Source of the DNA: Akebia trifoliata
Taxonomy: Eukaryota > Streptophyta > Magnoliopsida > Ranunculales > Lardizabalaceae
Direction of reading: 5' to 3'
DNA length: 64,000 nucleotides
NCBI GenBank assembly: GCA_017979445.1
Contig: CM030707.1
Span: forward strand, 21,458,586 to 21,522,585
Shown here: one piece after another, positions 1-11,170 of the stretch
How the letters are laid out: each line of letters starts with the position of its first letter
Numbering within the stretch: the stretch's first letter is position 1
Position numbers and translations under genes: made by a program
The notes under the pieces: model-generated
What the model saw: the letters and a program-made list of their open reading frames with translations, nothing else
The model's database searches: none
What the model was told of the DNA's origin: nothing

Positions 1-1505
1 AAATTTTGATATTGTTGCCCCTCCCCACTCTGAATCTAATAAATTTCCTAAATTCTGAGCACAATCTCATGACCTTCTTCTAGATGTTGCACACGAAAGA
101 TGTTTTAACCTTCTCACTCTCCCATCCATTTAACTTCTCCCTGTATTTTTTCTAAATCACCCTTCTCCAAAGACTTAATCATTCCTTCCCAAACCTTCAC
201 AACCACTTCTCTAGTAAAGTCGAATTTGAGATCATAAAAATCCTAATGCCCAAAACCCCTTTCTTTCTTTAGCACACAAACTAACTTCTACTTAGCTAAG
301 TAAAATTTCTTATTCCCATCCTTGTCATTCCCCAGGAATTCTTTAATTAATTTTCTTAATCGCTCTTCGACACACCTACAAATGGAGAATAGATATAGGT
401 GGTATACTGAAATACTTGTAATTGTGATTTTACTTAATTAATTTCCTTCCCTTAGACAAAAATTTTACTTTCCAAGAACATAGTCTTTTTTCTATCCTTT
501 CAAGCACCAATTCCCAAATATCATTACTCCTATATGTTGTTCCTAATGGAAGACTAAGATAATTCGTTGGTAAGTGATCCTTCTGGAACCAAACATTGTG
601 GCCCACCTACGAAATTTTGGAACCACCCCAAACATTTTGGACTTGCTTAGATTGATTCATAACCTAGATATGACCTTGATAAAACATAACACACCCCTCA
701 AGAATTTTACTTGATCTATTGAGGCATCTAAGATGACTAAGGTATCATGTTACAAATTGTAGATGCAACACTTGTAGATCCGGTTGAGATCAACTGTCTA
801 CCCAACACCTATGCCACAATGTTACAAATTGTAGATGCAATACCTTAGTCATCTTATCAATTGTAGATCCAGTTGAGATCAACTGTCTACCCAACCTATT
901 GTAGATCCGGTTCATGGGATTATTTTATCAATTGTCTACCCAACGCCTATGCCACAATAAAAAACGACATGGGTGATAGGTGATCACCTTGCCTAAAGTC
1001 TCGGGAACTCTTAAAAAACCAATTGGACTCCCATTGACCAAGATTGAGAAAGATGTTGAATGCAAGCACTTCAAACCAATTAACTTCTCCCCAAAACTCA
1101 TGTAATGTAACATGTATCTCAGGAAATCCCAACTCACATGATCATACGCTTTGTACATATCAATTTTGCATACTAAACCTTTTTTCCCTTCCTTTAAACA
1201 AAAGTCTATACACTCATAGAAGATCACTAACTTAAATACTTAATTACCTCTTGTGCGGCCAACAAACACACTGATAATCTTCACTTTGTCATTTTTATCA
1301 AAGTCTCTTGGCCTCCAAAAATACCTCGTAAAGAGTTATTGGTGTTTAGTTTTCAAGAACCCAATAGAGAGGCTACCCACTTGCATGATAGAAGAGAAAG
1401 TTGTTGAAATAGCTAATAAATCAAAAAATGAATTATTGAAGCCAGAATCATTTAGTTGTTTCAACTTTAAGGCCTTGAAATTTAAGTCATCCACAATTTG
1501 GACAT
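1..1505 (-). mobile_element. L1-type LINE relic, array unit 0
   Basis: Degenerate non-LTR retrotransposon read on the minus strand. Minus-strand translation of about 928-1227 gives a reverse transcriptase palm segment with KIDMYKAYDHVSWDFL and, in another frame, FFKSSRDFRQGDHLSPM, typical of plant L1-like LINEs. The part at 1253-1505 corresponds to the RNase H-like stretch seen more clearly at 13046-13270. The lowest coordinates correspond to the cysteine-rich region downstream of RT. Stops and frameshifts interrupt it, so it is dead. Three homologous copies follow in the window at matching places, so the LINE was part of the unit before the tandem amplification. Confidence 0.85.
747..957. 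repeat. local direct repeats inside the LINE relic
   Basis: The phrases 'acaaattgtagatgcaa' and 'gagatcaactgtctaccc' each recur two or three times within about 200 bp. The other three LINE copies show a single version, so this is a rearrangement private to unit 0. Confidence 0.6.
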
Positions 1506-4052
1506 TGTAGATACGCGACTTCGAAATCTTTTAAGAGATTTTGAGCTCATCTACATGGGTTTAAAAGTTGTCATCATTCAATTAAAGTGTAAATGAAAAC
1601 CATAAAAATTGTTTTGTGAAATTTTATTTTTTTGATTTATAATGACTCACATATCCAAAAAATGAAGGGAAATGGTCTAGTTAGAGATCTATAGTAAGGA
1701 GGTTCGATTGAGGGACATGGAAGGTATTAAGAACCTTATCCCACCCATCATAAGATGGTTACCAATATATGATCAAAGTTGAAGATTAAAAACTCTTTTG
1801 AAGTTTTGAAAATAGAAGAAACTATAAAGAAACTTAAAAAGAAAAAGATCTATAATCTAATTTTAGAATATGAATAAAATAAGACAATAAACATGTTAAA
1901 AAAAATGGTACTTGTTGAATTTTTTTATGAGCCTAGGATTTTGATGAGAATTCATGTGGATTTCACATTTTAAACCTAAAATTACTTTTAGAAGATATAT
2001 AGTCTAATTTTAGAAGATAAACAAAATAAGACAATAAGCAAGTTAAGACAGAAATATTGATTGGTAGAATTATTTATGAGCCTAGGATTTTGATGAGAAT
2101 TCATGTGGATTTCACCTTTTGAGATCCGAATATTTTTTTGAAAGATCTATAGTCTAGTTTTAGAAAAAGAACAAAATAAGACAATGAGCAAGTTAAAATA
2201 GAAATGTTATTTGCTAGAAATTTTTTATGAGCCTAGGATTTTTGTGAGAATCCATGTGGATATAATCATTTTGGATCCAATGGCTCTTTTAAAGGGTTAT
2301 GTGTTGACTTGAGAGCATCTTCTTATTGGTTTAGCCTTTGGGAGGTGTCCATAAATTGGACACTACCATAAAAAGACTAGGGATCTTATGCATGAGATGT
2401 GTCCTCTTTGAAACTATTTTTGTTAGCTTAAAGAGTTAGGTGTAGATCTATACTTTTAACCCTTAACTATTTTAAAGAAAACAAAGTAAATATGTGTACA
2501 TGTTGTGTATGCATGTAATGAACTTATAAAGAGAATATTAATCCGATGAACAATTACTCTATAGCTCTTAAACCATTAGAAAAGAAAACAAAAATAAAAA
2601 GCAACTACATTAAGAATCTAAAACATTCAAAGGAAAAAAAAAATAAAAGAAAGCAATTATTCTAATGCTCCCATAGATTGTATTGAGGACTTATAGGAAG
2701 AGATTACTTCTAGGAGATTTTACTCTCTACCTCCAAACCTCACTAAAACAAGATTAAGATCTATATTATCACAAGCAAAGAAACATAATTGTAAAGAGGG
2801 GAATGTATGGAAGGGGGGATTTAAAAGAAAAAATTACATAAAAAAATAGAAAATTAAACTACCCTAGCTTAGTTTCTTCATCTTTTTCGATTTTCTTATT
2901 TTTCTTTTTGTTTATATTTTCTTGGAGATTTGGGAAAGAATTTGGACAGAGTTTGGGTAGGCTAGAGAGCTTAGAAAAAGGGACTTGGAAAGAATTTTGA
3001 ATCACTTCCTTGAACCCCCTCTCTTAAGGAGAGATTTGGACAAAATTTTGGACATTTTCTTCTCTTTTATTTGCCCTAAATAGGAGTTCTATTTATATGA
3101 GTTTGAGGGATCCTTGAGGATAAACATGTCATAAACTCTAATGTTTCCATTATTTGCAAATAAACCTACAAAAAAAATCCGAATGACCTCTACTCTCCTT
3201 GGATTTAAAGGTCTTTCATTTACCTAAAGTCTCACCAATCATGAAGATCTAGAGGGTAGGATTGTAAAAGGTTCTAGCTTCAAGAGAACTCTTTGATGAG
3301 GGTAGAAGAGTCTTAGGTCTTTGGCTTTTGGTCAAATCTTAGAGAATTATGCTAGATGGCATGTAAATATGAATGAGGATTTTGGATATTAGGATCATCT
3401 AGCTCAACTAAATCTCTAACAACTTAGGGTTAATCTAGTCTTTACTTAAAAGTTTTAGAGAATTCTATGAGTTGTGCAAAATTGTCAAAACCTCTAGAAC
3501 TTAGTCTAATTACATTAATTCTTCTAGAATTGAGGATACACTTAGGGGGCATAAATGTAAACTACCTAGATTAGGCTCTAATCACTTGAGGTTAGGGTAG
3601 TAATTACATTCATGTGGAAACCAAATTGACCCAAGGTCCTTGTTAGAAGAAAATAGGGATTTACCAAAAAACCTTGGTAATGGGTTTAATAGAAAATTAA
3701 GTTATGACTAAAAAGGTAAAATAGGGGCTTTCTTGAGGTAAAAATTAATCAAAATGAGGATTAAAAGGTAATTAGCCTTAATAAAATTCAAGTGCACATG
3801 GGCTTCATAACTGCCTACTAGAATTGGCCTTACTAGTAAAATTTTTCCTTCTAACTGTTAGTCACCTCCATACAGAGTAAATATTTACTTTGGTCGTTGG
3901 TCACCTATGGTCAAGGTAAAAAATCTTGTAAATTGTCTGGCTGCTCTTATTGGGGTCTTTGAGCCCACTTGAAAATCAAGTTGGGTTAAATACTTTCTCG
4001 GAAGGTTTTTTAGTGCTCTCAGGCTTGGCTAAGGCAAAATGGGGTGTCTACA
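1506..4052 (-). mobile_element. solo LTR (family B), copy in unit 0
   Basis: The segment begins TGTAGATACGCG and ends GGGGTGTCTACA, so on the minus strand it starts TGTAGACACCCC, the usual LTR start of plant Tat/Ogre-like Gypsy elements. Flanking 5-mers are gacat and ggcat; the copies at 15752 and 53275 have ggcat on the left, so the target duplication was ggcat with one later change. No primer site, polypurine tract or coding sequence lies inside, so this is a solo LTR of about 2.55 kb. The unoccupied site is preserved at about 13303-13310. Confidence 0.8.
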
Positions 4053-4560
4053 GGCATAACTTATCTTGAAACGAAGGGGTTGGTGAGATGGCCAAGCTTA
4101 GATTGATTGTCGATTACATTCTTGAGGATTAAGAAGGGAAAAAAGAGAAATGAGTCAAAAAGAAGGATTTTGTTAACATGCACACGCTAAAGTGCAATAA
4201 ATACACTTTGGAAATTTGATTTTGTACCAAAAATGCCCTTTAAAAAAATAACTTTTACAAAAGTACCCTGCAATTTCAATTTCCAAAGTGTATTTATTGC
4301 ACTTTAATGCTTGACCTAAGGGCACATGTTCACAAGACCCAAAAAGAATACCAAACTATTGCCAAACTTGGATGAATTATAGATTTCATTCTCAATATTT
4401 GAGAAAGCAAGATGATCAAAGATATTTGGGTGTCGAAAGAAGGTGAGTGAACATAATACCAAGCCATTGCCAAACGTTGTCTAATCATGGATTAAAGTCT
4501 TGACAATTGAGAAAGCAATATATCAAAGATTTAGCATTGGCGCAAACTACCGAATTTATA
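4053..4560. other. array spacer C, unit 0
   Basis: Non-coding spacer between the LTR and the HSF 3' flank. Homologous stretches occur at 13304-13810, 18530-19010 and 55906-56410. Apart from the MITE listed separately I see no gene in it. Confidence 0.7.
4165..4339. mobile_element. 175-bp MITE with 9-bp target duplication (spacer C family)
   Basis: Flanked by perfect direct repeats caaaaagaa (4156-4164 and 4340-4348). The ends are inverted repeats: GGATTTTGTTAACATG on the left pairs imperfectly with GGTCTTGTGAACATG read from the right, and further in there is a strong inverted pair around GTGCAATAAATACACTTTGG. A 9-bp duplication and long terminal inverted repeats fit a Mutator-like MITE. Present at the same place in all four units, hence older than the amplification. 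Confidence 0.75.
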
Positions 4561-4731
4561 ATTAATTTTTTTTATTTTATATTTGATTTGATTATTGCAT
4601 GAGTACAAGATCCACAGGATCAGATCCCCAAACGCAATAAGAAATATATAAACATCACCATCTTGGTGAAACTTACAAATAGACCAAATAACTACAAATA
4701 TCTTACATCATCACCAATCACTTCCTACAAT

Positions 4732-4746
4732 CCCCCCCCCCCCCCC
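4732..4746. repeat. poly-C run
   Basis: Fifteen consecutive C. The matching places in units 2 and 3 read as short C/T mixtures, so the run expanded only here. Confidence 0.95.
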
Positions 4747-5089
4747 ACCTTAAAAAAAATTATTAAATAAAAAAATAATAATTAGTAAAGTAAAATAAAA
4801 ATGTAAACTACAAAAGTAAGTTACTAACTGCTACATTTGAATTCAAAAACATCATTTTGTGGTTTTTTTTTTTTTTTTAAGCCATGATCTCTTCAATTCA
4901 TCCTCTGTTGAGCAATCTACATAAGCTGATAAAAACCCATCAAACAAATAAATGTTGAGTGACTTAGACAAATGAAAATTTCTAGCTTTTCAAAGAACAA
5001 CAATTGGACAACAAACACCATCTAGGGTCTCCTACCGGGACATATGAATCGAAGTAGAGGACTACCAAAGCAGAATAAGGCCATCTTCA

Positions 5090-7159
5090 TTACTTCGGGC
5101 CGTAACCCAAATAACCCAATTGATCGGCCAAGTCTTTCACATCTTCATCTTCACCTTCGGCATCTGGAATACTCGTTTCTTCCCCAAACCACTCATTCAA
5201 TAATTCTTCCCAAAACACCTCTTCAAGTGCTTTATTTTCACTCTTAAGTTCCGATTCTTCCTCTCCTTGTGATTCCTCTTGCTTTCCAGCTCCACCAAAT
5301 CCTTGTATCTCCAATGCAAGTCTCTCCAACTCCGAGACTTCCAACCCATAAAGATCTTCAAATTCCTTATGTTCTATTTTAATTTGGTTCTCCCCAACAC
5401 TTTGGCTTGATTCATTGGTCCCTACATCTCTACATGCTTGATCAATTGGCCTTCTTCTTTTCTTAGTAATTGCATATTCGAGTTCCTTTCTTCTATCCTT
5501 TTGTTGAACCAATTGTTGTATAAAAGTTGGGTTTTGCATTGCTCTTGCCAAGAAAGTCATCATTTGTTCTGCTCCTTGAAGCCTTAGTTCCATAGCTTGA
5601 AGTTGATCTTGTGTGGTATGTTGCTGTTGCCTGAGTTTCAGTAGTTCTGTCATTAGAACCTGTTTGTCACGCCTCAACCGATTAACTTCTCCGTCTAACC
5701 CAAACTGTCCAACTTCGACACACGTGCCCAAAGCTTGTTGTGGGTGAGGTTTAGAAGGTGCTTTCCTCCTCCTGATGTTCTTTACTAGATGTTTCCGCCC
5801 TCTCAGAAATCCTTCATTTGCAAACTCCCATCTATCTGGATCCACCTTTCTAAAGCCCTATAAGAATTAAATGTAACATTTGAGGGCCAAATCCGAGTAC
5901 CCCACTAAAGACTAAACCTTTTTTAAGAATAAGTAACCACAAAATAACAAAAACGTATAAGAGACACTAGAGACAGTAACTTTATGTAATTGTTGTAAAA
6001 ATAAAAAAAAACTTCATAGAGACATTCGTAAATGGAAAATAAAGAAAAAAAAACAAACACTAAATCAGCACCATTGAAATTTATAAATCAGAGTAGAATA
6101 GTAACCACTGTAACTGAACCTTTTATAAATTTAAGAACTCCACTGATGAGAGAGGAAAGAATCAATCCTCAATGAAGAATGGAGACACTAAAACATCACT
6201 ACAGCCATTGATGAATCAGCTTAGAAATAATAACTTTATGTAAATAAATAAATAAATAAGGACCAACTAGGGATTGTTAAATAAAATTCACCACAAAAAA
6301 GCTGATCTACTAGAAATTTCCATAAAACAAAGACTCTGGATGCTTCATAAAATTATTATTTTAATAGTCAAATCTAAAGAATCCACAAGGGATTGTTAAA
6401 TAAAATTTACAAAAACTACCCAAATTCCTCAAAAAAAACAAAAAAAAATAAAGTGACCAGTCACAATGAAATGAGAGATGAAGCAAACCAATCTACTAGA
6501 AACTGCCATAAAGAAATTGGGATTTAAAGTCTAGATGTTTCATAAAATAAGCATTTTAATATTCAAATAAAATTCATACAAACTACTCAAATTCATTTAA
6601 AAATAAAAAATAAAAGCTGATCAGTCACAATGAAAATGAGAGATCAAGTAAGCCATTCCACTAATAACTGCTTTAGAAAAAATTTAAGATTTTACATGTA
6701 ATCTGGCAGCTTCATGAACATAAAGCAATTTATCAGTAAACTCATAAGAGATATTACTCAAAATTCAATAAAAACCAAGTTCTTCTACTTGTGAACAAAA
6801 ATTAGATAAACATATATGAACTAACATAATTAATTTTAATTTAAGAACTCACTTACATAAGTGTTGAGCTGTCTAACAAAGCTGGAGAAGTTATTGTGCT
6901 TGAAGTATCTTGGAAGAAGATTCTTGGAGAATGTGTGGAGATCCCAAACAACAAAGCTGTTGCTACCACTGCTCCATGAAACTATATGGTCTGTGAGAGG
7001 GTCGTCGACCATGTCATAGGTTTTAATAAGGAAAGGTGGAGGTCCTGAGTCATGGAGGCCTTCCATTGGCTGGGGAGGAGGAATCATTGGCAGTTCATAA
7101 GAAGAGGAAGATGAACTAGCCCCTGAAAACTCTTCTTTCACTAGGTTTGGTGGATTCAT
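5090..7159 (-). CDS. HSFA2: heat stress transcription factor A2-like, two exons, intact
   Basis: Class A heat-shock factor that would bind heat-shock elements in the nucleus and activate chaperone genes. CDS is complement(5090..5857, 6857..7159), 356 residues, with a 999-bp GT-AG intron at 5858-6856 in the DNA-binding domain, directly after RQLNTY and before [10 protein letters not shown], the conserved HSF intron site. Visible domains: DNA-binding domain about 40-134; HR-A/B coiled coil about 150-210 with the long class A linker; basic nuclear localisation signal KKRRRP at 233-238; AHA activator motif around [12 protein letters not shown] (314-325); C-terminal export signal LADQLGYL (344-351). 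The acidic tail, the AHA motif and the C-terminal export signal point to the A2 subclass. Four residues present in the 20-kb copy (KQPQ before MMTFLARAM) are missing. It is head to head with ELIP. Heat-shock-like elements lie about 420-460 bp upstream. This is the only complete gene in the array. Confidence 0.93.
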
Positions 7160-8267
7160 GATTGGGTTGAACTAAAATTCTGAAATATTAATGGGGTTGA
7201 AATCTATTTTAGGAGAAACTAAATCAACCAGTAATGGAGGCCAAATGAGTTTTCAGGATTTATAAGAACAATGCAATTAAACAAGATCTTCATAATTTGA
7301 TCAGATGGGTTGTTTTGTTTTTATCTTCTTTGGGTATTAAATCAAAGGGGCTAAGAGCATTAGTGCGGTTGATACTGGGAGAAAGTTCAGAAAGCTAGAA
7401 AGAACAAAAACCATGAAAGATTTCACTTTGAAATCTGAAATGAAATGGGTTTTGGTTGAAATGAGATTTTATTAGTTAGAATATCTAAACAGAGATGGAT
7501 TTTGGTTGAAATGAAAAGAAATCTGAAAATACGGAATTAGTCAGAAATTAGCAATTTGATGATGCCAGCAAACAAGAGCTTGAAATATTTCTCGAAGACT
7601 CTTTTAGGAAAATATTCCAATAACTATGTAGATCTGGACGTTATGAATATTTTATTTTTTAGTGTAGGATCATAATTCACGTCCGAAATATATTTAATTT
7701 GAAGTCAAAGACTACATATATGAATCCACCTACATTTAAACCTAAAATTGACTCGTCTCTACAATTTTGTCTCGCACAAATGACGTCAACACATTAAATT
7801 ACACTCTTATATAATATATAAAATATATATAAATAATTATAATTGAAGTGCTAAGCACACATATTTATAATATAATAATATATAATAGTATATTATATAA
7901 TAATATTAATTATAATCCATCCTTTTAACTCTTCATTGATTTCAAATCAAACCATTTTTTTTATAAATAACTATATTTGAATTCGATTTCATAAAAAATT
8001 TTATTTATTTTAATATTAAAAAAATAATTAAATAATATTATTATTTTTTTTTTTTTCTTTTCTTCGTCATGATCGTTGCATTAGGCTAAGTATTTCTAAT
8101 CAGACTGACTTTTGGTTTGTGGTTTACAAAGGACCGTGAGCATATATGAATAGTTCAATACATGGGAAGTTCACTCATAAACCGAATACAGGTCATTATG
8201 ATCTAGTTCACCAATCTAACGGTTGAAAATTACTAATCAGACTAACTCTGCTTGTATGTTTACAAGG
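7160..8267. other. HSFA2 upstream region, proximal half of the HSF-ELIP intergenic block
   Basis: No gene is seen. It should contain the HSFA2 5' leader and promoter. A perfect TGACGTCA palindrome, a bZIP-type binding site, lies at 7781-7788. From about 7797 to 8060 the DNA is almost pure A/T. The whole block is lost from units 1', 2 and 3. Confidence 0.6.
7582..7618 (-). promoter_or_regulatory. candidate heat-shock elements upstream of HSFA2
   Basis: GAAATATTTCTCGAA (7582-7596) contains a TTCnnGAA core with an extra, more widely spaced GAA. The palindrome GGAAAATATTCC follows at 7607-7618. Both lie 420-460 bp from the ATG. HsfA2 genes are known to be heat-inducible through such elements. 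The match is by eye only. Confidence 0.4.
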
Positions 8268-8714
8268 AATGATTTTTTGCTCGCAACGCCCCATTTGACA
8301 TGTGGTGTAAATGACATTAGTGATAGAGAGAAAATTTCTCTATCCTCCCCGCACGTCCTCCGCCCACAAATTTCAATTTTAAGATTTAAAATCTTAAAAT
8401 AGGTCTTTCAGACCACATGGATTATTACATTGACAATCTAAAACCACAATTGTCTTGATTTTGTGGAGAACTCATATTTTAAAAAAAGGTTTTTAAGCTT
8501 GATCAATAGAATTGAAAATGGACAGCTACCGAATACTCGAACTTAAAATTAAAATTCAACGATGAAAAATAAAGTTAATTTTTTTTTCCCTTTTTGTTAG
8601 AAAAAATATCATAGAATTTTGTCCTCTACAACCCATGACATCGGATCATGTTTTTTAATGCCATTTATGCCACATGTCAATTGGCTATTGGACTGTGAGC
8701 AAAAAAGCACCCGT
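8268..8714. mobile_element. 447-bp MITE with 9-bp target duplication in the shared upstream region
   Basis: Perfect direct repeats TTTACAAGG flank it (8259-8267 and 8715-8723). The ends pair as degenerate inverted repeats of roughly 45-50 bp: left TTTTTTGCTCGCA then TTTGACATGTGG, right (reverse complement) TTTTTTGCTCACA then ATTGACATGTGG. This fits a Mutator-like MITE. No coding potential is seen. Confidence 0.7.
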
Positions 8715-8875
8715 TTTACAAGGGAGCATGGGTAAAAAGCACAAACATGAGCTAGGAAACTTTGAACTATATTCCCCAAATTAGGGGTAGTTTTTAACCC
8801 ACGTACCTACTCATGAGAGGGCACTTAATGTAAACAAATTTTCGCAGAAGATTATATAACGAGTCGTGCTGGAGT

Positions 8876-9024
8876 AACATTGAAATGTGAATCAATTCTC
8901 ACATTGCTGATGTGAAGGTGCGCACAGGACCATAGATTTTTAACTCGTATCTCGATGAAAAACATCTATGATTTCGTACATACATCCACACAACGATGTG
9001 AGAATCGATGTACATTTTAATGTT
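8876..9024. mobile_element. 149-bp fold-back element
   Basis: Starts AACATTGAAATGTGAATC and ends with its imperfect inverse; the inner part repeats TTCTCACAT against ATGTGAGAA. About 31 bp at each end can pair. No clear target duplication was seen, so it could be a MITE or a simple hairpin-forming sequence. Confidence 0.5.
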
Positions 9025-9249
9025 GAATAATGATGAATGCACACAGTTTTTGGTACGCCCCTGATGTGGAAGGGCACAGAACTGCAGATCTTTTTTCCTA
9101 TGTATCCCAAAGATAAGGATCTATGGTTTGTGCCCTTGACTCATTAGCCACGTACAAAAAAACCACATGCATTCGTCACCACTCTTTACTCATTTGCTTC
9201 CTTCATTCATATAATAAAGAGCGCTGATTTTTAACTTGCCTTTGATACC

Positions 9250-9256
9250 TATAAAT
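9250..9256 (+). promoter_or_regulatory. TATA box of ELIP copy 1
   Basis: TATAAAT lies 116 bp upstream of the ELIP ATG at 9372, a plausible distance for a plant TATA box plus a short leader. The second ELIP copy is cut just after this point and lacks it. Confidence 0.5.
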
Positions 9257-9371
9257 GTAGCTTCTAGAGTTACCTAACTCGTAACTAGAGAACTCTCGAA
9301 CACCTCGTCCTATCATATTATTCTACTACAAGCAACTGTTTATCTACGCGTATAAACTTTCAGAAATTCAG

Positions 9372-10044
9372 ATGGCTTCATCAGCATCTGTGCAATCCAT
9401 CTTTTCAAACAGCATGACACTTGTCACGCATAGAGGCAGTAAGCCAAACCTAACTCTCCCATCCACATTCGTGCCAAGTCAGCAAAGAACAGTCCGTTGC
9501 ATGGCTGAGGTATTGTAGATTATAAACTACTTTTCGTTATATTTCATGAGAAATGATTCCCTGCATCTAACGGTTGAGAAATGATTTATCTGTGCAGCCA
9601 AGAGTAACACAAACTCCTCCTCCCCCTAAACCAAAGGTAGGTAGTAATAGAATCACTTTTAAAAAGCACTTGTCAAGGCTTTCCAAAAGCACTTTTAAGT
9701 GACTTATGTTTCTGTACAACTCTGCGTGCAGGATAGCAAGAAGTTTTTGGATGTGTTTGCATTTAGTGGGCCCGCACCAGCTTGTTGCTGCGATGGCAGT
9801 TGAGGTAACGAAAGGTGAAGATGTGGCAGCACAGTTGGCTAATGGAGGGATACCGTGGTTCTTAGGGACGACTGTCGTCCTGTCCCTCTTCTCCTTGATA
9901 CCTTTGTTTCAAGGTGTTAGTGTTGAGTCCAAATCAAGAGGATTTTTGACTTCTGATGCAGATATGTGGAACGGTATATTTGCGGTGTTGGGTTTGGTGG
10001 CATTGGTCTTCACTGAGTTTGTGAAGGGTGGGGCCCTCGTGTAA
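9372..10044 (+). pseudogene. ELIP: early light-induced protein (ELIP), copy 1, frameshifted
   Basis: ELIPs are three-helix thylakoid proteins of the light-harvesting superfamily that protect against photo-oxidative stress. Three exons are readable: 9372-9509 (46 residues, serine-rich chloroplast transit peptide ending RTVRCMAE), 9598-9636 (13 residues, proline-rich) and 9732-10044, with GT-AG introns. Exon 3 begins DSKKFLDVFAFSGPAP and then breaks. About a dozen codons that normally follow (the E-R-I-N-G-R-L-A-M part of helix I with its chlorophyll-binding Glu and Arg) are absent and the frame shifts, hitting a stop soon after. The rest of helix I, helix II (IPWFLGTTVVLSLFSLIPLF) and helix III through TEFVKGGALV continue in another frame to a stop at 10042-10044. 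Helix III reads WNGIFAVLG where WNGRFAMLG is usual, so its Arg ligand is also lost. The same deletion is present in the 24-kb copy. Confidence 0.88.
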
Positions 10045-10577
10045 GGGCCCACATCACCTCTGATGTGTTTAATCATGATTAAAGTTTTTCTATGATTGTA
10101 CGAAGTTGGAAAGTATAATTCTCCTCGAATCTAAATAATAGGTATTTGTTTATGTATGTATACTTTACTTATCTTGTTGTAAGAGAGAAAAGATTAGAAA
10201 TGAAAATTTCACTTCAATGTTTATACCAATTATTTCTGTTCATGATAAAAACTCATAGAATAAGAGATCTGCTATTAGAAACCTAACTTTTACTTATTAC
10301 AACCCAATTTCTTAAATTATTATCACACCCCAGTTAAAGATTAAAACACTTTTCAAACATTATAAAGGTTTACTTATTACACTCTCAAAATAACATAACA
10401 TTACACTCGCTTCGAAAAATTTTAGAACTTGTTTTACAATCATGATTTTGTTCATTTAAAATCCTAAATCCAAAAAATATAAATCTAAAAATAAAAAAAA
10501 ATTATTGGCACCCCAACTTTTACTTATTTTCTTTTTCTTATAAGTAGTTTCTAAATGAAATATTACCATTTAAATTT
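10045..10577 (+). other. ELIP 3' flank, unit 0
   Basis: AT-rich non-coding DNA matching 25010-25570 base for base over most of its length. It presumably includes the 3' untranslated region; no other gene is seen. Confidence 0.6.
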
Positions 10578-10899
10578 GGGTAATTATAAAAGCACCCCAT
10601 GAATTAATAAGGGCAACCCACACCATAGCCGAATTTTTCGTAAATCAGTTTTGTAACCCTATTAAAACTGATTTTCAAAATAAAAAAAAAAAATGGATGA
10701 TTTATGGTTCTTGAACTTGTTTTGATTAGGTTAGAAGTTATGAAATTAGCTGATTTTTGGAGAGGATGATCTCGTCATCATAGAGATCATCTTCATCACA
10801 ATCAACTCATTTTAAAACTTTTAACCCATATAAGACAAATCAATTTGGCTATTGTGTGGGTTGCCCTTATTAATCTGTGTAGTGATTTTATAATTACCC
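10578..10899. mobile_element. 322-bp MITE (GGGCAACCCACAC family), unit 0
   Basis: Long terminal inverted repeats of about 60 bp: GGGTAATTATAAAAGCACC then AATAAGGGCAACCCACAC on the left, and the inverse on the right ending ATTACCC. The target duplication is TTTAAATTT against TTTAAAATT; the unit 2 copy has a perfect 9-bp TTTAAAATT. Mutator-like MITE. Its central palindrome (GATGATCTC ... GAGATCATC) resembles the core of the different MITE at 19135-19501. Confidence 0.8.
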
Positions 10900-10908
10900 T
10901 TTAAAATT

Positions 10909-11170
10909 TGCATTCATACAAATCCTTTCAATAGTCATATTATTTGTATATATTCCGTAAATACATTTTAATTGTATTTATAGATATAAAAAATTTATTA
11001 TTATTATTATGCAGTAAAAAATTTATAAAGAATTCTTTATCGGGTACACCCGAAAACCAAGTACTGACTATTTACATATACACCCTAAAGTTGAAATAAT
11101 TGCCCTCCACAAACATGCTTTTACTAAAATAAAAAATAAAAAAATAAATAGCCACCCCAATATGCTAATT
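10909..11170. other. array spacer D, unit 0
   Basis: AT-rich DNA joining the MITE to the next LINE copy. Homologous to 13815-14060 and 25895-26160. No gene is seen. Confidence 0.55.

Noticed and set aside
5044..5247. Plus-strand frame with counterparts at 20130 and 57164
   Set aside because: Antisense shadow of the HSFA2 C-terminal coding region.
9706..10044. 112-codon frame as an intact two-helix ELIP-like gene
   Set aside because: Its ATG lies in intron 2 of the ELIP structure, and the upstream exons read in another frame; better explained as a frameshifted ELIP.
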